64,000 nt of DNA, taken from contig QVRM01000325.1 in NCBI GenBank assembly GCA_003439945.1, positions 103,501-167,500 on the forward strand. Reading direction: 5' to 3'. The position numbers were made by a program, and so were the translations under genes. Shown one piece after another: positions 1 to 43,047 of the stretch. Origin of the DNA: Dermanyssus gallinae (Eukaryota > Arthropoda > Arachnida > Mesostigmata > Dermanyssidae). How positions within the stretch are numbered: the first letter of the stretch is position 1; every line of letters starts with the position of its first letter. The notes beneath the pieces were generated by a model, which worked only from the letters and a program-made list of their open reading frames with translations, did no database searches and was not told where the DNA came from.

Positions 1-74
1 GGCTAATCTACTTTGTCCTAACTATTGTTGAGAGAAAATTGTTTACACCCTATTATGAGTTTAGTAAATTCTGA

Positions 75-75
75 G

Positions 76-137
<62 letters not shown>
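75..137. repeat. (CT)n then (TA)n microsatellite
   Basis: CT run to about 93, then TA repeats to 137. Confidence 0.95.
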
Positions 138-141
<4 letters not shown>

Positions 142-271
142 TTGCAATAATCAGCTGGCATGTTCTCAGCTCGGCCGCGATCTGCCGCAACTTGTTCGTT
201 TCGTGAACTGAACAACGCCAAATTAAAAATAAAGAATTACTCGAGAGAGGATCGCGTAGAGATTGTGAAAA

Positions 272-517
272 ATGATCAAGAAAAGTGAAATTCTCTATGA
301 GCACGCCGGCGAGCTAAATGTGCAATTAACGGTTGACATAACCGGTCTTGTGCGAACACCATACGTGAACTTGTACAAACCCTTCACAGGGCAGGCTCAG
401 TACGTAATGTGCCTAGCCATAAAAGATCACGAAGCGCTCATGCGGGCTGAAGCAATCGCCGCTCTGGGCGACAGTATGGAACAATGTGCGGAAACATCGA
501 TTCGGCGACGTGCCTAA
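272..517 (+). CDS. Small orphan ORF, 81 codons
   Basis: ATG with AAAA directly before it, then 81 codons with more balanced base composition than the surrounding AT-rich DNA, ending TAA. No signal peptide, membrane segment or motif is seen and I do not recognise it. It contains LVRTPYVNLYKPFTGQAQY. It could be an exon of a gene lying to the left or a chance ORF. Confidence 0.2.
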   Translation: MIKKSEILYEHAGELNVQLTVDITGLVRTPYVNLYKPFTGQAQYVMCLAIKDHEALMRAEAIAALGDSMEQCAETSIRRRA

Positions 518-1243
518 CAACTCGGTCTTTCGCACAACCTAACATGGTGTTAATTTAAGGTCAAATATAGCGATGTATTCATACGCAATTCTCGTATTCA
601 TACGCAAAATGATTCAACTGACGAGAGCTCAAGCCTATGGACCATCAGGCGGCATCGCTAATTGGGCCTCCATTGGAGATGATGCAGCGATTTTGTGAAC
701 AACATGTAATTTTCGACGAAGCCAATTTCTAGCTGAATGGAAGTGTGAATAAACAAAAATTCGCATCTGGGCAGCTTTCCTCCACGAATTCTCGTGTGAT
801 TCATGGCGAGCCGTAAGATGTACAATATGTGACAGTCTGGTGTGAGCCCTTTCAAAGGACTCATTGGACTCTATTTATTCACGCCACGTATATAGTGCGC
901 CTTATTGAGCTTTTAAGAGTGAATTGCACCGTACAAGTAATCGTAACACAACGCACTGGGCGCAGCGGAGTTGTTCACTGTCAGTCAAGGTCTTGCAATT
1001 TAACGCCTTTAACTTTTCGTGTACGGGTATTTTAAGATCAAAGTTTAATTCTCACAATTGTGCATTTTGTAAACGTATCTCGGGACAGCCAACCCCTGTA
1101 CATCACAGCCTGAAAAAATCATTAAAATATAATTTTATTGCTATACGGAGCATTTCCGGATTTGATTGCCTGAAGCTCTAAAGTAGGGTATGTTCAAGCT
1201 CGGTGAGAAAATCAGTTTTACAATGGAAAAAGGAAAGCGGATA

Positions 1244-1245
<2 letters not shown>

Positions 1246-1293
<48 letters not shown>

Positions 1294-1305
1294 ATATATA
1301 TATAT
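1246..1305. repeat. (TA)n microsatellite
   Basis: About 60 bp, one interruption TCTA. Confidence 0.95.
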
Positions 1306-2086
1306 CTTACTTAATTGTTTTTTCCGTATATATGTTTATACGAAGAACGCATCAAAAGGGAGAGCTTTCAACTGTGATATCGCAGTTCCTGTTGAAAGGA
1401 GTAGTCGGATATTATAGGTGGTCGCACGGCTCGTGATTGCCGAGTCGTGTGTACCTAAGTAGAAATGCGCTTTGTGTTGCGATGTCCATCACGTGGCGGC
1501 GATGTGGGCCTACGCCTATGTCACTTTACAACGCAGCCGTAAATGACAAGCGACGCCTAATTGGGGTCGGATGACGCGTCACACTCCACAACGACCTCAT
1601 TTTTTGCACTCAAGCATCACACGGAGCGCTTGCATTATTTGTCTATTGTTGTTCAACAGCAGCGGCAGCAGCAGCGTTATCTTTAAGACGGTGGAGTCGC
1701 TGGAGGTGCTATTTGCACAAAATGATCTCCTGAATAGCCTATCCTCGACGCCGCCCGGGCAGGGCGTCAAGGACAAGCTATTTATTTGGCGGGGCCACTG
1801 CCAACCTGGCCCTGCCAATGGGCTCACTCAAAATGAAGAACTCGAACTTTTAAACAGAAGTGCCCCGAGGAATCGATTGAGGGAATTATGCTGCTGGCCA
1901 CAGTTTAGCCCGGCGACGTTTTCTCTCTCTCTCTCCCTGTCGTTCTTGCCCCTCTCCCTGTCTGCTTTTCGATGCTCCCGGTAAATGCCGTCACATTACG
2001 TGTTGTAACATTGAATCATAGGTTTATTAGGCCATCATTGGTCGGGCCGATTGCCATGCATACACACATAAAAAGGCTCTATGAAG

Positions 2087-2088
<2 letters not shown>
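1306..2088. other. Unassigned stretch
   Basis: A moderately GC-rich open frame at 1571-1984 has no recognisable domain and ends in a (CT)-rich run; judged a chance ORF. Confidence 0.4.
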
Positions 2089-2122
<34 letters not shown>

Positions 2123-2124
<2 letters not shown>

Positions 2125-3270
2125 CACTTCAATTAGATTTATTTCACTCAGATTGAGTATAATATACAGTTCACGATGTTTCTTCATAATACTCTATCTT
2201 CTTCACGCTTTCGGCGAGAGAAGTAGTGTAACGATGTTTTGTTCAGCGCTGTGCATCCCACTGCATGGTACTTGGCACACCTCTTCAGGCAGAACCGGCA
2301 GGTGCACAACTCGTACTTCTCGTGAAAGGCTGCGTTTGAACACACCAGGTAGTGATAACCATGCACTATGTACCTGGTGTATACGTGGCGACTGTCACAT
2401 GCAGGACCAGACCAAAGGTGCACGGCATTGAAAACGTCCAAACCACCGACCTCCCGTCTGGCCTGTTCGACTTTAGCTTCCCATTCAGAAATGAAACATT
2501 CGTATGGTACTGTACGCGGCATCTTCAGCCTGAGTCGGATTGTTTCAGTAGCCGGTGGACAACCTGACATGAGATACACAAAGCGGCTCCTTGCTCGAAT
2601 AGACAAGCAAAGCACTCGCTTCATATATAATAAGAAACACCTCTCAAGCTGGTTAAAATTCGCCAGTGTGAGGTGGTTCCACACCCTGTCAAGGCCATAC
2701 ATCAGCCCCGGAACAATCTTAAGCATGAAGAGCCTCACTGCTGAGAAAACGGACAGTCTTCGGACATTGCCTACTTCCCCGTAAAGAGAGACAAGTGCCT
2801 TCCGTACTGTTTCGTTTATATGCGCTGTGAACGTCGTTCCCGTATAATGAACCCGAAGGCCAAGATACTGGAAAGAGTTAACAAACTCCAATGGTTGGCT
2901 GCAGCAACGTATAACGTCTCTGGCAGCCAATCGACCTCCACGCCTGAATTTCATGGCTTTGGTTTTCCTGGTGTTTATCTCAAGTCCCTTCGAGACAAGG
3001 AACGCCTCTATCATAGAGGTAATGCGCTTGATGGCACCTAGGTCGCGATGAGCGACCACGATATCATCTGCATACATCACCACCACGGCTTTTTGGTACT
3101 CCTGTCGGACGTAACCGACGAGGTCAGCAAGGAGAAGTGTAAACGAGACGCAGCTCAGCGGGTCTCCTTGCGGAGTTCCCACATTTTGCTTAATCTCCAA
3201 TACACCCTGCTCACCGTCTACCAACAAGGTGTCCTCCTCAAAGAAACTTGCTATTACACTCAGGAGAGAT
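2123..3270 (-). mobile_element. 5'-truncated non-LTR retrotransposon (clade undetermined) between two (TA)n tracts
   Basis: Minus-strand element carrying the palm-to-C-terminal part of a reverse transcriptase. The 5' side ends abruptly in a (TA)n tract (3270-3303). On the 3' side the stop is followed by about 60 bases of AT-rich tail running into (TA)n (2089-2122). No LTR is visible. The coding region has no RLE-type PD...D motif like the other elements here, so it is a different family. Confidence 0.75.
2184..3269 (-). pseudogene. Reverse transcriptase, C-terminal part
   Basis: About 360 codons open from the (TA)n junction to a stop at 2184. Shows RT motif 4 GTPQGDPLSC, the catalytic box MYADDIVV, the GLEINTRKTKAM region and FVNSFQYLGL (RT motif 7). 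The C-terminus has a Cys cluster CTCRFCLKRCAKYHAVGC, possibly a zinc-binding tail. The catalytic Asp pair is intact, but the N-terminal RT, any endonuclease and ORF1 are missing, so the copy cannot be autonomous. Confidence 0.85.
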
Positions 3271-3303
3271 ATATATGTTTATATATATATATATATATAT
3301 ATA

Positions 3304-5131
3304 CGTGTGAGGAACTAGAGCCGTTTGTCGCTACAGGGCATATGAAGCTCGATCTACTGCTGTCACTAAAGGCCAAATTATTTACATTTTTGGCCTTTAA
3401 TGACACACCTAACGGCGTGACCTGCGTCCGATATAGGAGTTGAATGAATAATGGAAATTTACGTAATATACATATAACACTTTATTATTATTATTATTAT
3501 TATTACTACATATGTATTATATTATGACGTCAATCGTTCACAAGGTTCACAAGATATGGTATAAGCTCCTCGTAAGAGGCTGCGTGCAACAATGATACGA
3601 GACACGATCGAGTTCGTGTATCCGCCCCTTAATTTATTTTTTTCATTTGTCATGCAAAGTGAAAAATTGCGAGCAACGAGAAAGCCACCGATATCAGACT
3701 CATGGAACGCTGAGCTTTTTCGTTACTTAATGTGAGATCAAATACATTCTATCAAACGTTCAGCTGAGCTGGCGTAGAGCAGCAGATTTTACATTGTTCA
3801 TATTAAATTCTATTAAACGTTTAGCTGAGCCGGCGTATAGCAGCAGATTTTACATTGTTCATAATACATTCCATGGCCGCTTGATTCCTTGACTCACCTG
3901 CGTGTTAACACACCATCACTTCCGTTTTATACAGGCGCTGATTTAAAAACAGTTACACAAACAAAACGAACAAACCGTGTGTAATGAGATAGACTATTTA
4001 TTACCGTAACTAAATTATCCGCTGTCGATAAGCCGGAAGACGTGTTTTAACAACAGTAACTATAATTGGGTCAGGCGACGTTTAGGCGAAAACAAGTCAA
4101 GGCTACTATAACATTTCGCCTCGGACTTAGTGCACGATATGGCTTAGCGGCGCCGCAGTAGCGTGTAGCAAATTGTATGCAGGTCAATTTAAATTTAGTT
4201 AAGTCAAGTTTTCTTCATACTTCTTTTTTCATATTCTTCATATTGCCTTAACCTCACAGTTTTGAATTGTTTGCGTGCTTTACGTTGACATACGAGCACC
4301 GGAATGCCATCCAGCATCTGAATACTGGTAGAAAAAACAATCGTTTGAGTTGCCTCTTTTGGAGACGTCTATTTTTTGTATTTGTCGTGTTATGTCGTAA
4401 GCGTAACTTTTATGGAGCTTAGACGACGAACATAGTTCTTTGTTCTGTTCTCTTTGCGCCACCTTTCGCGCTTAGTGTACATTAGCCTATTTTAGGACCA
4501 CCGGGGATCGTTTGACTTTATAACTAAAAATGTATAGGAAACGGTTACGTTAATTATTTAATCATACATCTGCAGATGTATCTTGTCTTCTTCTTTCTGA
4601 ATGTGTCACATAGGTTGTGATAATCCAATTGCGGGTCTGTTGTAACAGCAACCAGACTACTGAGATAGTCTACCACAAATGTTCCATTAAAATGTTATGA
4701 ACATTCTATTGGCTGCATTGTGTATAACGATTCCGTTATAACAAGACGCGATTCGCTTAATAAAGAAGTTATAATACATATGAGAGAAATTAATATGAGT
4801 AGAGTATAGAGGTGTATGTAATAATGCATTCACGCAACTGGTGTCCTATTTATCTGGTATCGATACTCCGTAAGTTACATACATCGACCTCGAGAATAAG
4901 TAGAAAATTTAAATAAAATTATACAACGCTTTCGCAATGCAGCAAAACATAGTTGAGTCCAATGCTACAGTTTAGAACGACAACAAACAAGGTGCCGAGG
5001 AAATGTTTCTGTAGAAATTTATATAAAATCTTCACGGAAATCACTCGTTACATATGCACCCGTTGCAGAGAGGCCTACTCCCTGGGGGCTACTTTATGTG
5101 TAATATCCTAGGTTGCAATAAATGTCCAACC
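3304..5131. other. Unassigned AT-rich stretch
   Basis: No gene seen. Holds a short (TTA)n (3482-3506) and the direct repeat at 3746-3863; otherwise no recognisable coding or transposon signal. Confidence 0.5.
3746..3863. repeat. Two-copy direct repeat, ~57 bp units
   Basis: Units 3746-3802 and 3807-3863, about 93% identical, both ending in CAGCAGATTTTACATTGTTC. No coding potential. Confidence 0.8.
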
Positions 5132-5165
<34 letters not shown>

Positions 5166-5182
5166 ATTATTATTTATAATTA
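5132..5182. repeat. (TTA)n at 3' junction of element A
   Basis: Imperfect TTA/TAT repeats merging into the AT-rich 3' UTR of copy A. Confidence 0.9.
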
Positions 5183-6793
5183 TTTTTCGGTTTTACAATT
5201 GTGAGGTATGAACGTTTAAGCCAGGTTCATGATGCTCTGCTGATTTCCTCAATTCATGGCGCCTATGATAGAAGCCACGTTCCCCCTACACACGGCCAAA
5301 GACATCATCTGTCTCAAAAACATGGCCTCGCGTCGATCACCCGTAATATCTTCTATACGCTTCCCAATATCCTTCAGGATTTTCGCCGTACCTGTGCTAA
5401 TGGGCCCAAGTGTCTCCAATGCAATGGGTACAAAGTGGTACCTCCTTGACAGCTCGAGATACTTTCCTCGTTTTTCAGAGTCCGCGCGTTCTGCAACCCA
5501 TCCAGATTCAACTGCGCTGTGACGTAGATACGACAAGGCCGCTGTGCATGAAACGGTTACATCCCATGCAAGGCTTTTACCATGTGACCATAGCGGAATG
5601 GTGACCCCGTCCGGTCGTAGCTCACTACTTCCATAAAGACCTTTCGGCTCGGGTGTGGATGGTATCCCTGCCCTTCTAAGGGCTCTTCTTACTATGGCGT
5701 TGAGTTCCGCGTGTCTTGTAAGTCTGCCAGGGCTTTTTAGACAGCTTAGAGGATGTAGACCATCAGAGTCAACAGGTTGGCTGCATGAAAGACATGAGAA
5801 AGGCTCGCAGACGGGCGCGCCTATCCTAAGGGCTGACACCATGCGGAAGGAGTTGGGGTCCAGCATGGTGCCAAGCTGGCGGGAGGGCAGTGCTTGGAGC
5901 CAGCCCCCGCTGAAAGGATGTTGAGCCGCTAAAAAAACGGCACGTTCTCTTGGTAATGTAAGGTCATCCATGATATCCCTTGATGATTTCTTACTTTTAC
6001 AAGCGTCGAGAAAATGTTGGTTCACGTGCTCTTTCAGGGGGCCGGGGTCAAGTTGGCTCCTCATCGTCGCATCTGCCAACATGGTAGTTTTCTTTAACAC
6101 GATTGTTGCATCTTCATTAACAAGTGATTCCGCTATAGAGCCAAATTGATTCAATGATGCAGCATAGCACACTGCGGCGAGGTCGATGGACCTTCTTATA
6201 CCAAGGCCTCCGAATGCTATTGGAAGGCTTGCTCTTTTCCATAAGTTCTCCTCTAAACTAATGTTCAATACCTCACCCAGAATATCCCTAGTAGTCTCGT
6301 CGTAAGCAGCGAGGCCTTCGGTATATGTGAAGGTCGGGGATGCTCGCAACAAATAGTTAAATCTTGATGACCCAAGACTGTGCCTCCACAGACAAAGGGC
6401 CGCCTGTGGGTGCATATTTGTCAAGCGTGGGCGGATTTTTACAAGAGCTTTTCGTTTTGCGCGAAGAACCCGTGGGATTCCTTCACACATGACGGGAGCA
6501 CCCAGGATATCTAGGTCCTCTTGTGTCGTGCGAATTATTCCGGGAAGTGCTTGCATGATCGCTTGAATGGATTTCTCTTGCTCTTGCGCATTGCCTCCTA
6601 TCGCTGTAACCTCACACTTAGAGGCGTTGAGCGTTAGCCCTCCCGTTTCCTCGAACTGTAGTACGGTCTGTACATCCTTCGCCACAACGTCCGCGGGACC
6701 ACCCAAGATTGCATCATCCAGATACCAGACGTTAAAGGGGCTCTGTAGACTTGACACCAGATCAGAAATGCCAAGACAAAACAGCGCTGGCCC
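5183..6793 (-). mobile_element. Non-LTR retrotransposon copy A, RLE type, 5'-truncated, in (TTA)n
   Basis: Minus-strand element whose truncated 5' end (GGGCCAGCGCTG, encoding GPAL just after the RT GDPL motif position) abuts a 109 bp (TTA)n tract, and whose 3' UTR of about 65 bases runs into another (TTA)n (5132-5182). Its 3' UTR shares a TTGTGAGGT-x-TGAA segment (plus-strand sense) with copy B, so the two belong to one family. The coding region has no internal stop, suggesting a young insertion. Confidence 0.85.
5249..6757 (-). CDS. Retrotransposon ORF2, C-terminal RT plus CCHC and restriction-like endonuclease (copy A)
   Basis: 502 codons from 6757, open as far as the truncation at about 6793. 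RT catalytic box WYLDDAILGG, then a thumb-like region; a C-x2-C...H-x4-C zinc motif (CLSC...HPLSC); then RPDGVTIPLWSHGKSLAWDV, with the RPD...D spacing of the PD-(D/E)xK endonuclease seen in R2/R4-group non-LTR elements. These enzymes nick the target and prime reverse transcription. Assignment to the R2/R4/Dong side is inference. RT fingers and ORF1 are missing. Confidence 0.85.
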   Translation of the reverse strand: MSSLQSPFNVWYLDDAILGGPADVVAKDVQTVLQFEETGGLTLNASKCEVTAIGGNAQEQEKSIQAIMQALPGIIRTTQEDLDILGAPVMCEGIPRVLRAKRKALVKIRPRLTNMHPQAALCLWRHSLGSSRFNYLLRASPTFTYTEGLAAYDETTRDILGEVLNISLEENLWKRASLPIAFGGLGIRRSIDLAAVCYAASLNQFGSIAESLVNEDATIVLKKTTMLADATMRSQLDPGPLKEHVNQHFLDACKSKKSSRDIMDDLTLPRERAVFLAAQHPFSGGWLQALPSRQLGTMLDPNSFRMVSALRIGAPVCEPFSCLSCSQPVDSDGLHPLSCLKSPGRLTRHAELNAIVRRALRRAGIPSTPEPKGLYGSSELRPDGVTIPLWSHGKSLAWDVTVSCTAALSYLRHSAVESGWVAERADSEKRGKYLELSRRYHFVPIALETLGPISTGTAKILKDIGKRIEDITGDRREAMFLRQMMSLAVCRGNVASIIGAMN

Positions 6794-9808
<3,015 letters not shown>

Positions 9809-9826
9809 ATTATTATTATTATTATT
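9809..9826. repeat. (TTA)n at 5' junction of element B
   Basis: Six repeats. Confidence 0.9.
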
Positions 9827-9981
9827 CACACTGAACTATGGCATTTCCCGCTTCTCAGCCTTTTCATCGACCCGTTGGAATTGTAAGGCCGTTGCTGCAT
9901 GATATGCTTCGATGCTATACTACTGTGCCCGCGCCTGACCCTTGGCCGTGTTGTTTTTTTGCAATTTGTTGACTCCTTCAG

Positions 9982-37972
<27,991 letters not shown>

Positions 37973-38422
37973 ATGCATTCCTCGCAGTGCATCGTCACAT
38001 TGTGATCGTACTCGCTCGGACTCGTTGTTGTTGGCGTTCGCCAGCTGCGAGCCTTCTTGACCGGATTAAGCGGGATTGGGCAGGTGTTCTTGCCTTCCGG
38101 ACCCATGACAACGCTTCCTCTAGGACAAGTTGTGCTGTGCTGGAAAGAAGAGGACTTCACGCGTGGAACTGTACAATTGCGCAGCACCCGATGACAAAAA
38201 TCATTACAAGGAAGGGAGGGAGAGGGACAGAGAGATAAAGGGCTCTCCAAGGGTCGGGTGTACCTATCAAGAGCGGGCCTAGCCAATGTTTTATCTATAT
38301 TAGAATTTATACACGTATTGAACACTTTACGTACTCACGAATTGAACTGTTATGAATCGCAATTATACTACGTTGTGTAACTTGTAGGTAGCGTACGTGT
38401 GTGATATTGTTGTCGAACGAAT

Positions 38423-38428
38423 AATAAA
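38423..38428 (+). terminator. Likely poly(A) signal of the ABCC gene
   Basis: AATAAA 450 bases after the ABCC stop, followed within 15 bases by a GT-rich stretch (CAGTGTTTGTCAGT). The 3' UTR would be 37973 to about 38450. No better hexamer lies closer to the stop. Confidence 0.6.
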
Positions 38429-38560
38429 CACAGTGTTTGTCAGTTACTTCTGACCAGGCTAAGTAATCATTTGTAGAGAATGTTTCTAAACAACTATTAA
38501 ATACTTAAGCATAATTATTATTTAAACAGAAATGTTTCAATATATATATATATATATACG

Positions 38561-39920
38561 AGGGCGAATACGCCAATGCACTTGTACCACCTTCTTTCCC
38601 ACTCTTCAAAACATTTTTAGACTTGTCTTTCGGAATCCAGTTGAGCTGCTTCTACGTATTGTTCTCGAAATGTTGTCCGTTCAAGGTTTTCGGTATCTGT
38701 GGAAACAGGAAAGGGCCACACGGAGACATTTCCTGCGAAATAGGCAGGTTGCGAAAATATAGAATTCATACTTTTTTTAACCAAATATTCCGAAATCAGT
38801 AACGACGTGTGCGCCGGTGCGTTGACGTGATGGAGGACCCAAGAGTTGTTTGCCCAGAGTTCAGGTTTCTTGCGTCGGAAATCCTCGCACATTCTTTGTA
38901 AAATTTTGTGGTGATGTTCTTTATTGAATGTAGTACCAGGTGCTAGAGATTAATCGTGGAATTCTAAGAAAAACAGTAACAAAGCCTTGGTGTTGGATCT
39001 GACCTATCTGAATTTCTTCGATCCACATTCTTTTTGAAAGCACCACTGGGGGTATTGGGCTTTGGTCTCAATGTCGTAGCCTAGCGCCATTCATTTTTGG
39101 GGCTAGTTGCTCTGGCAGGTGAGTTGTTATACACTCCTTAGCGGATTCCGGCTTCATCTAGGGAAAACCCTAGATACCTCAACATGTCCGGCCCTCGGTG
39201 CATTGAAGATATACCTCACGGTGAGTTCCAAGCCCGTAGGGGACGGATGATGGTCCAAAAATTAAAAACAACCTCCTTAAAAAATGTTTTTGATTTAAAA
39301 TTTAAACTCCTGTAATCACTCTTCGAAACCATCCAGGGGCCATCTGCTACCACCTAAAAATTCAATTCTGACATTACCCAGCGAGTGTTCATTCGCTGGA
39401 AATTCAACAATTTTTGAACGAACTCTGCTGCCCACATCTGTAATTCCTCAGTTATCTCCCTAATAATAATTCGGCAACTGCTGAGTACGACATCACGAAC
39501 TATTTCAACGTTTTTTTTTGTTATTGAGGTCGAAAGCCTTCACGAACGAGGGTCATCTTCGATCTCTTTACATCTGTCGCGAAATCAACGGTAACACGCA
39601 TACACGGCGTTGCGGGAGACTGCCTGATTACCATAAGCACTTCGCAACATCTCCACCACTTTAGAACTAATGCTTTGGTTTTTAACATATAACTTGACCT
39701 TAATTTGTTGCTCCTCCATTTTCGGCTTCTTAAAAACCACCGAACCTTGTTTTGTCCGCTTCGTTGAACCAAGCTTAAACAATAAATGCCGCCGCTGATT
39801 GACGCCAAGTTTAGTCTGTGAGTAGCTGGTGGCGGCTCTAAGGAACATAACTCAGAAAACCTTGGTGGTTTTGGTTCAGTTTTTAAATTTTAGAGTACTA
39901 GAACTTGCTGATCCGTTATC
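38561..39920 (-). mobile_element. Decayed mariner-like transposon, minus strand, between (TA)n tracts
   Basis: Flanked by (TA)n at 38538-38560 and 39920-39941, as expected for a TA-targeting transposon. Minus-strand transposase remains: N-terminus EEQQIKVKLYVKNQSISSK and AYGNQAVSRNAVYACYR (39585-39830), middle QVRSNTK-like and EFHD pieces (38940-39060), and ELWANNSWVLHH...NAPAHTSLLISEYLVKK near 38770-38870. Many frame changes. The second catalytic Asp reads Val in HHVNAPAH. Confidence 0.8.
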
Positions 39921-39954
39921 GTATATATATATATATATATGTATGTTTATCCGA

Positions 39955-40101
39955 ATGATATAGGGTGAATTTTTTTTAAGTATTGACTGAAAAACTTAAG
40001 TTGCCCAAGGCAACCAGCGTGTTTATCCGAACACGCTGGTTGCCTTGGGCAACTTAAGTTTTTCAGTCAAGAATACTTTTAAAAAATGAATCCTATATCA
40101 T
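39955..40101. repeat. 147 bp near-perfect palindrome
   Basis: Arms of about 70 bp, the inner ~40 bp perfect (for example CAAGGCAACCAGCGTGTT against its complement), with a 6-base loop TATCCG at 40024-40029. Lies immediately right of the decayed mariner. Could be a foldback/MITE-type element or a hairpin-forming transcript. Confidence 0.9.
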
Positions 40102-43000
40102 GTATACATGATAAAAAGAAGAACACACAACAAACATTAGCCCTTCAACAAACATGAACTTTCTTCTCAACATACGTTTAAAACATGTAATTGGTGTTCC
40201 GAACGATTCGTAAGGGCTTTCTTATTCAAAGCCAATTCGTTTTTTTAATTCTATTCTAAGTAGCCTTCATAGCAATTTTGTTTGTTCCATCCTATCTAAT
40301 AAGATGGGTGCCATTCCCGTGATGTCACACGGACCTTAGTGGTGGAACACTATTTTTTGTAAGGTGCAGTACGTGTGCAAATGTTATCACCTCCGAACTT
40401 CTATCTGTGATTGTGCTACACAACTACTCTGGTATCCCGCCCGCTAAGTATCTAGGGGGTAGGGGGATGTGGTTTTTAGTGGGCATTACATGCGTATAGG
40501 ATTAAATCATATAATTTCCGCCGGTGCTGAGCCCTAAATTTCCGTCATTAATACCAGCAGGCGAGCGTAAAAGCATTTTCCTCTAAAAAAAAAGCGGATT
40601 GTTTTAAGAAAATAGCATACGAATCGAAAAGTGCAAGACACGGTAATATTAAGCGTTCTGTGTAGCAAAGCACACCGTCAAGAAGCCAGAATCTGAGCGC
40701 AAGACCTCGATCTTTAGCACTGAATTTTGTTGCCCATTGTTTCGTTAGGTTACTAAAAAATAGCCAGTCGATCTGGCATGAACATTTGTTGCACATGGAG
40801 TATAATTCACACAGATACAACACAGCCGCGGAGACGAAACAAAGAAGTAGTAATAAATTTAAGTTTTCCCGTCGTTAAGTACGCAAGTGTCGTTCGTCTC
40901 ACAGCAAGATGTACGGTAATCTCAAACACACATTTAAACGAAAACGTTTGGCTTGACTAGGTAACTGTGTAGACAATTCAGAAAACGAGTTGGCTTACTT
41001 ACCAGAATAGGTTTACCTTTTGTGCTTGCTGCGATATTCCTTTAACAAATTAGGAACCTGCCTGGTTGCTGTTACGCTCAAGGCTGCGCATCACTTAAGA
41101 CTTTGGAATTCCTGTAGGGATCCATTGCCTTGACTTAAAACAGCAGACAACCCCTTCAGTGGTTCTTCCCCTTCCCTAAAACGGTGAAGCAGGACAATAC
41201 TGATCAGACTGTCATAACACCTGCACGGTCAGTGATGGAACGTGAGGAAATAAATAGGATCTAGCCAAATTGAAATATTATATTATAAATAATATACATA
41301 ATATATACATATAAATTTGTGGCGAACATTTTCTAAGCCGTTGTTGCCCAAAGTTTTGGCCGTTTCTCTTCTTTAATGAACCCCCTTACTCATACATCCC
41401 TACTGTGGAACAACTTCGTCAGTCAGGAACTGTGGTTGCTCTTGTGGTTCATCAATTAAAGCCTGTTATACCAAGATCCACCACCATATCTTAATTAGCT
41501 TCGAACCCACATGATTAGCTTCAAGTATTTCGAAAACATTCACGTTTACCGCCCGATCTCATTTATAGACTTAACCCGCGAGTATTATTAAATTTAGTGT
41601 AATCTACTCTAACAGAATTGTACAAATCAATTCCAGGGTTTTTTGACATCTTTTTTTGATGCAAATTAAATGGAAGAGAGACAACCACAAAACTTGATTG
41701 ATCGCTCCTAAAATATACTTACTGCTGAGTAGTATCCATTTACTTGTATACGTAATCAACAGAAGCTACCACCGCAAACAGAGAAATTCACCACAATAAA
41801 CGAAGATAAGAAGTCGACATTTTTCTTTGATAGCACTGTTGACAGCTAGATACTCGTTTACCTAACGTAATTAGATAGAACAATTTTAACTGAGTGGATT
41901 TAAATCGAACTACTGACAATGTTTCACTTGTTGCAACTATTATAAAGTGAGCGTTTTGTGGCATTAGTCGATGCATGATGAGCTCCTATATCACTAGAAC
42001 TATCCTTGCCTCTTATAATGTTTGTTGTACTAGTATGACTGTCGAATGAGCAATCTACAGTCAAGTCACTTATTTTGTAGTAGCCCATTAAAAGTCGTAT
42101 AAAATAATCTAAGACACTAGATTTAGATCTGTCTATGGTAGGGTTAATTACATGTTACATTAGAATTGCAGTGAGCTAGAGGCAGCACCTACTAGATCAG
42201 CTTATTAAGAAAACGAGCTATTTGAGCTAATTGCTCTAACATGTAAGGCACTACATAGACAAGGATCACACGTAATGCGGCTATTTTCGGTTAACTCTCA
42301 AACGTTTTACTCAGGTATATTATCTAATGCTTTTGTCATCGATAAACCAATTTGTATATATGTATATATCGGTGTTATGGTGTCTAGTATAACAGAGCAG
42401 CTTTGTGTAAGTACAATTCTCGTAACGCATATGACTTCTGTATCTTTCTGCCATTGAGATAGCTGTAGCCTGATGACATTGCGGTCGGGTGTCAGAAGTC
42501 TCTAGCTGAGCTGATGCCTCTTTATCGATTAACTTGACCACTCAACGACGGAGAGAAGCGGGAACGCGCAGTCCAACGTCAAGATCGCCTTACAAATGAC
42601 CGGCCGGGCATGTACGGTCACGCCAATTCCAATCCACTTCGTTGCGATAAGCGTTTGCAAGGCGAAATCGCCTGGCTACATTCCGGCATTCCATGCCGCT
42701 GCCTAACCAGACCGTTAAGTATGTCGGTCATGTGATGATGGCAACCGCAAAAGACTCGCGCATGTTCCGCAATGTCGGGCACGATGAAATATGCTATATA
42801 AGATCTAGCGGCTATAATACTAACGCGAGTGACAGCACTTTAGTGTCATAACGATATACTAATATTAGCACGTAATGTACTGAACACCAATGCTTCCTTA
42901 TTGCTATCACCCACTGGACATGCGCGCATGAACCGTTGTGCCGACCCGTATACTTTCGTTCTCGCGCAGCGACTTGTATATGCGTGTATACTTAAGCCTG

Positions 43001-43047
<47 letters not shown>

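Noticed and set aside
1571..1984. 137-codon ORF
   Set aside because: No motif, low-complexity (CT)n end, no splice or family support.
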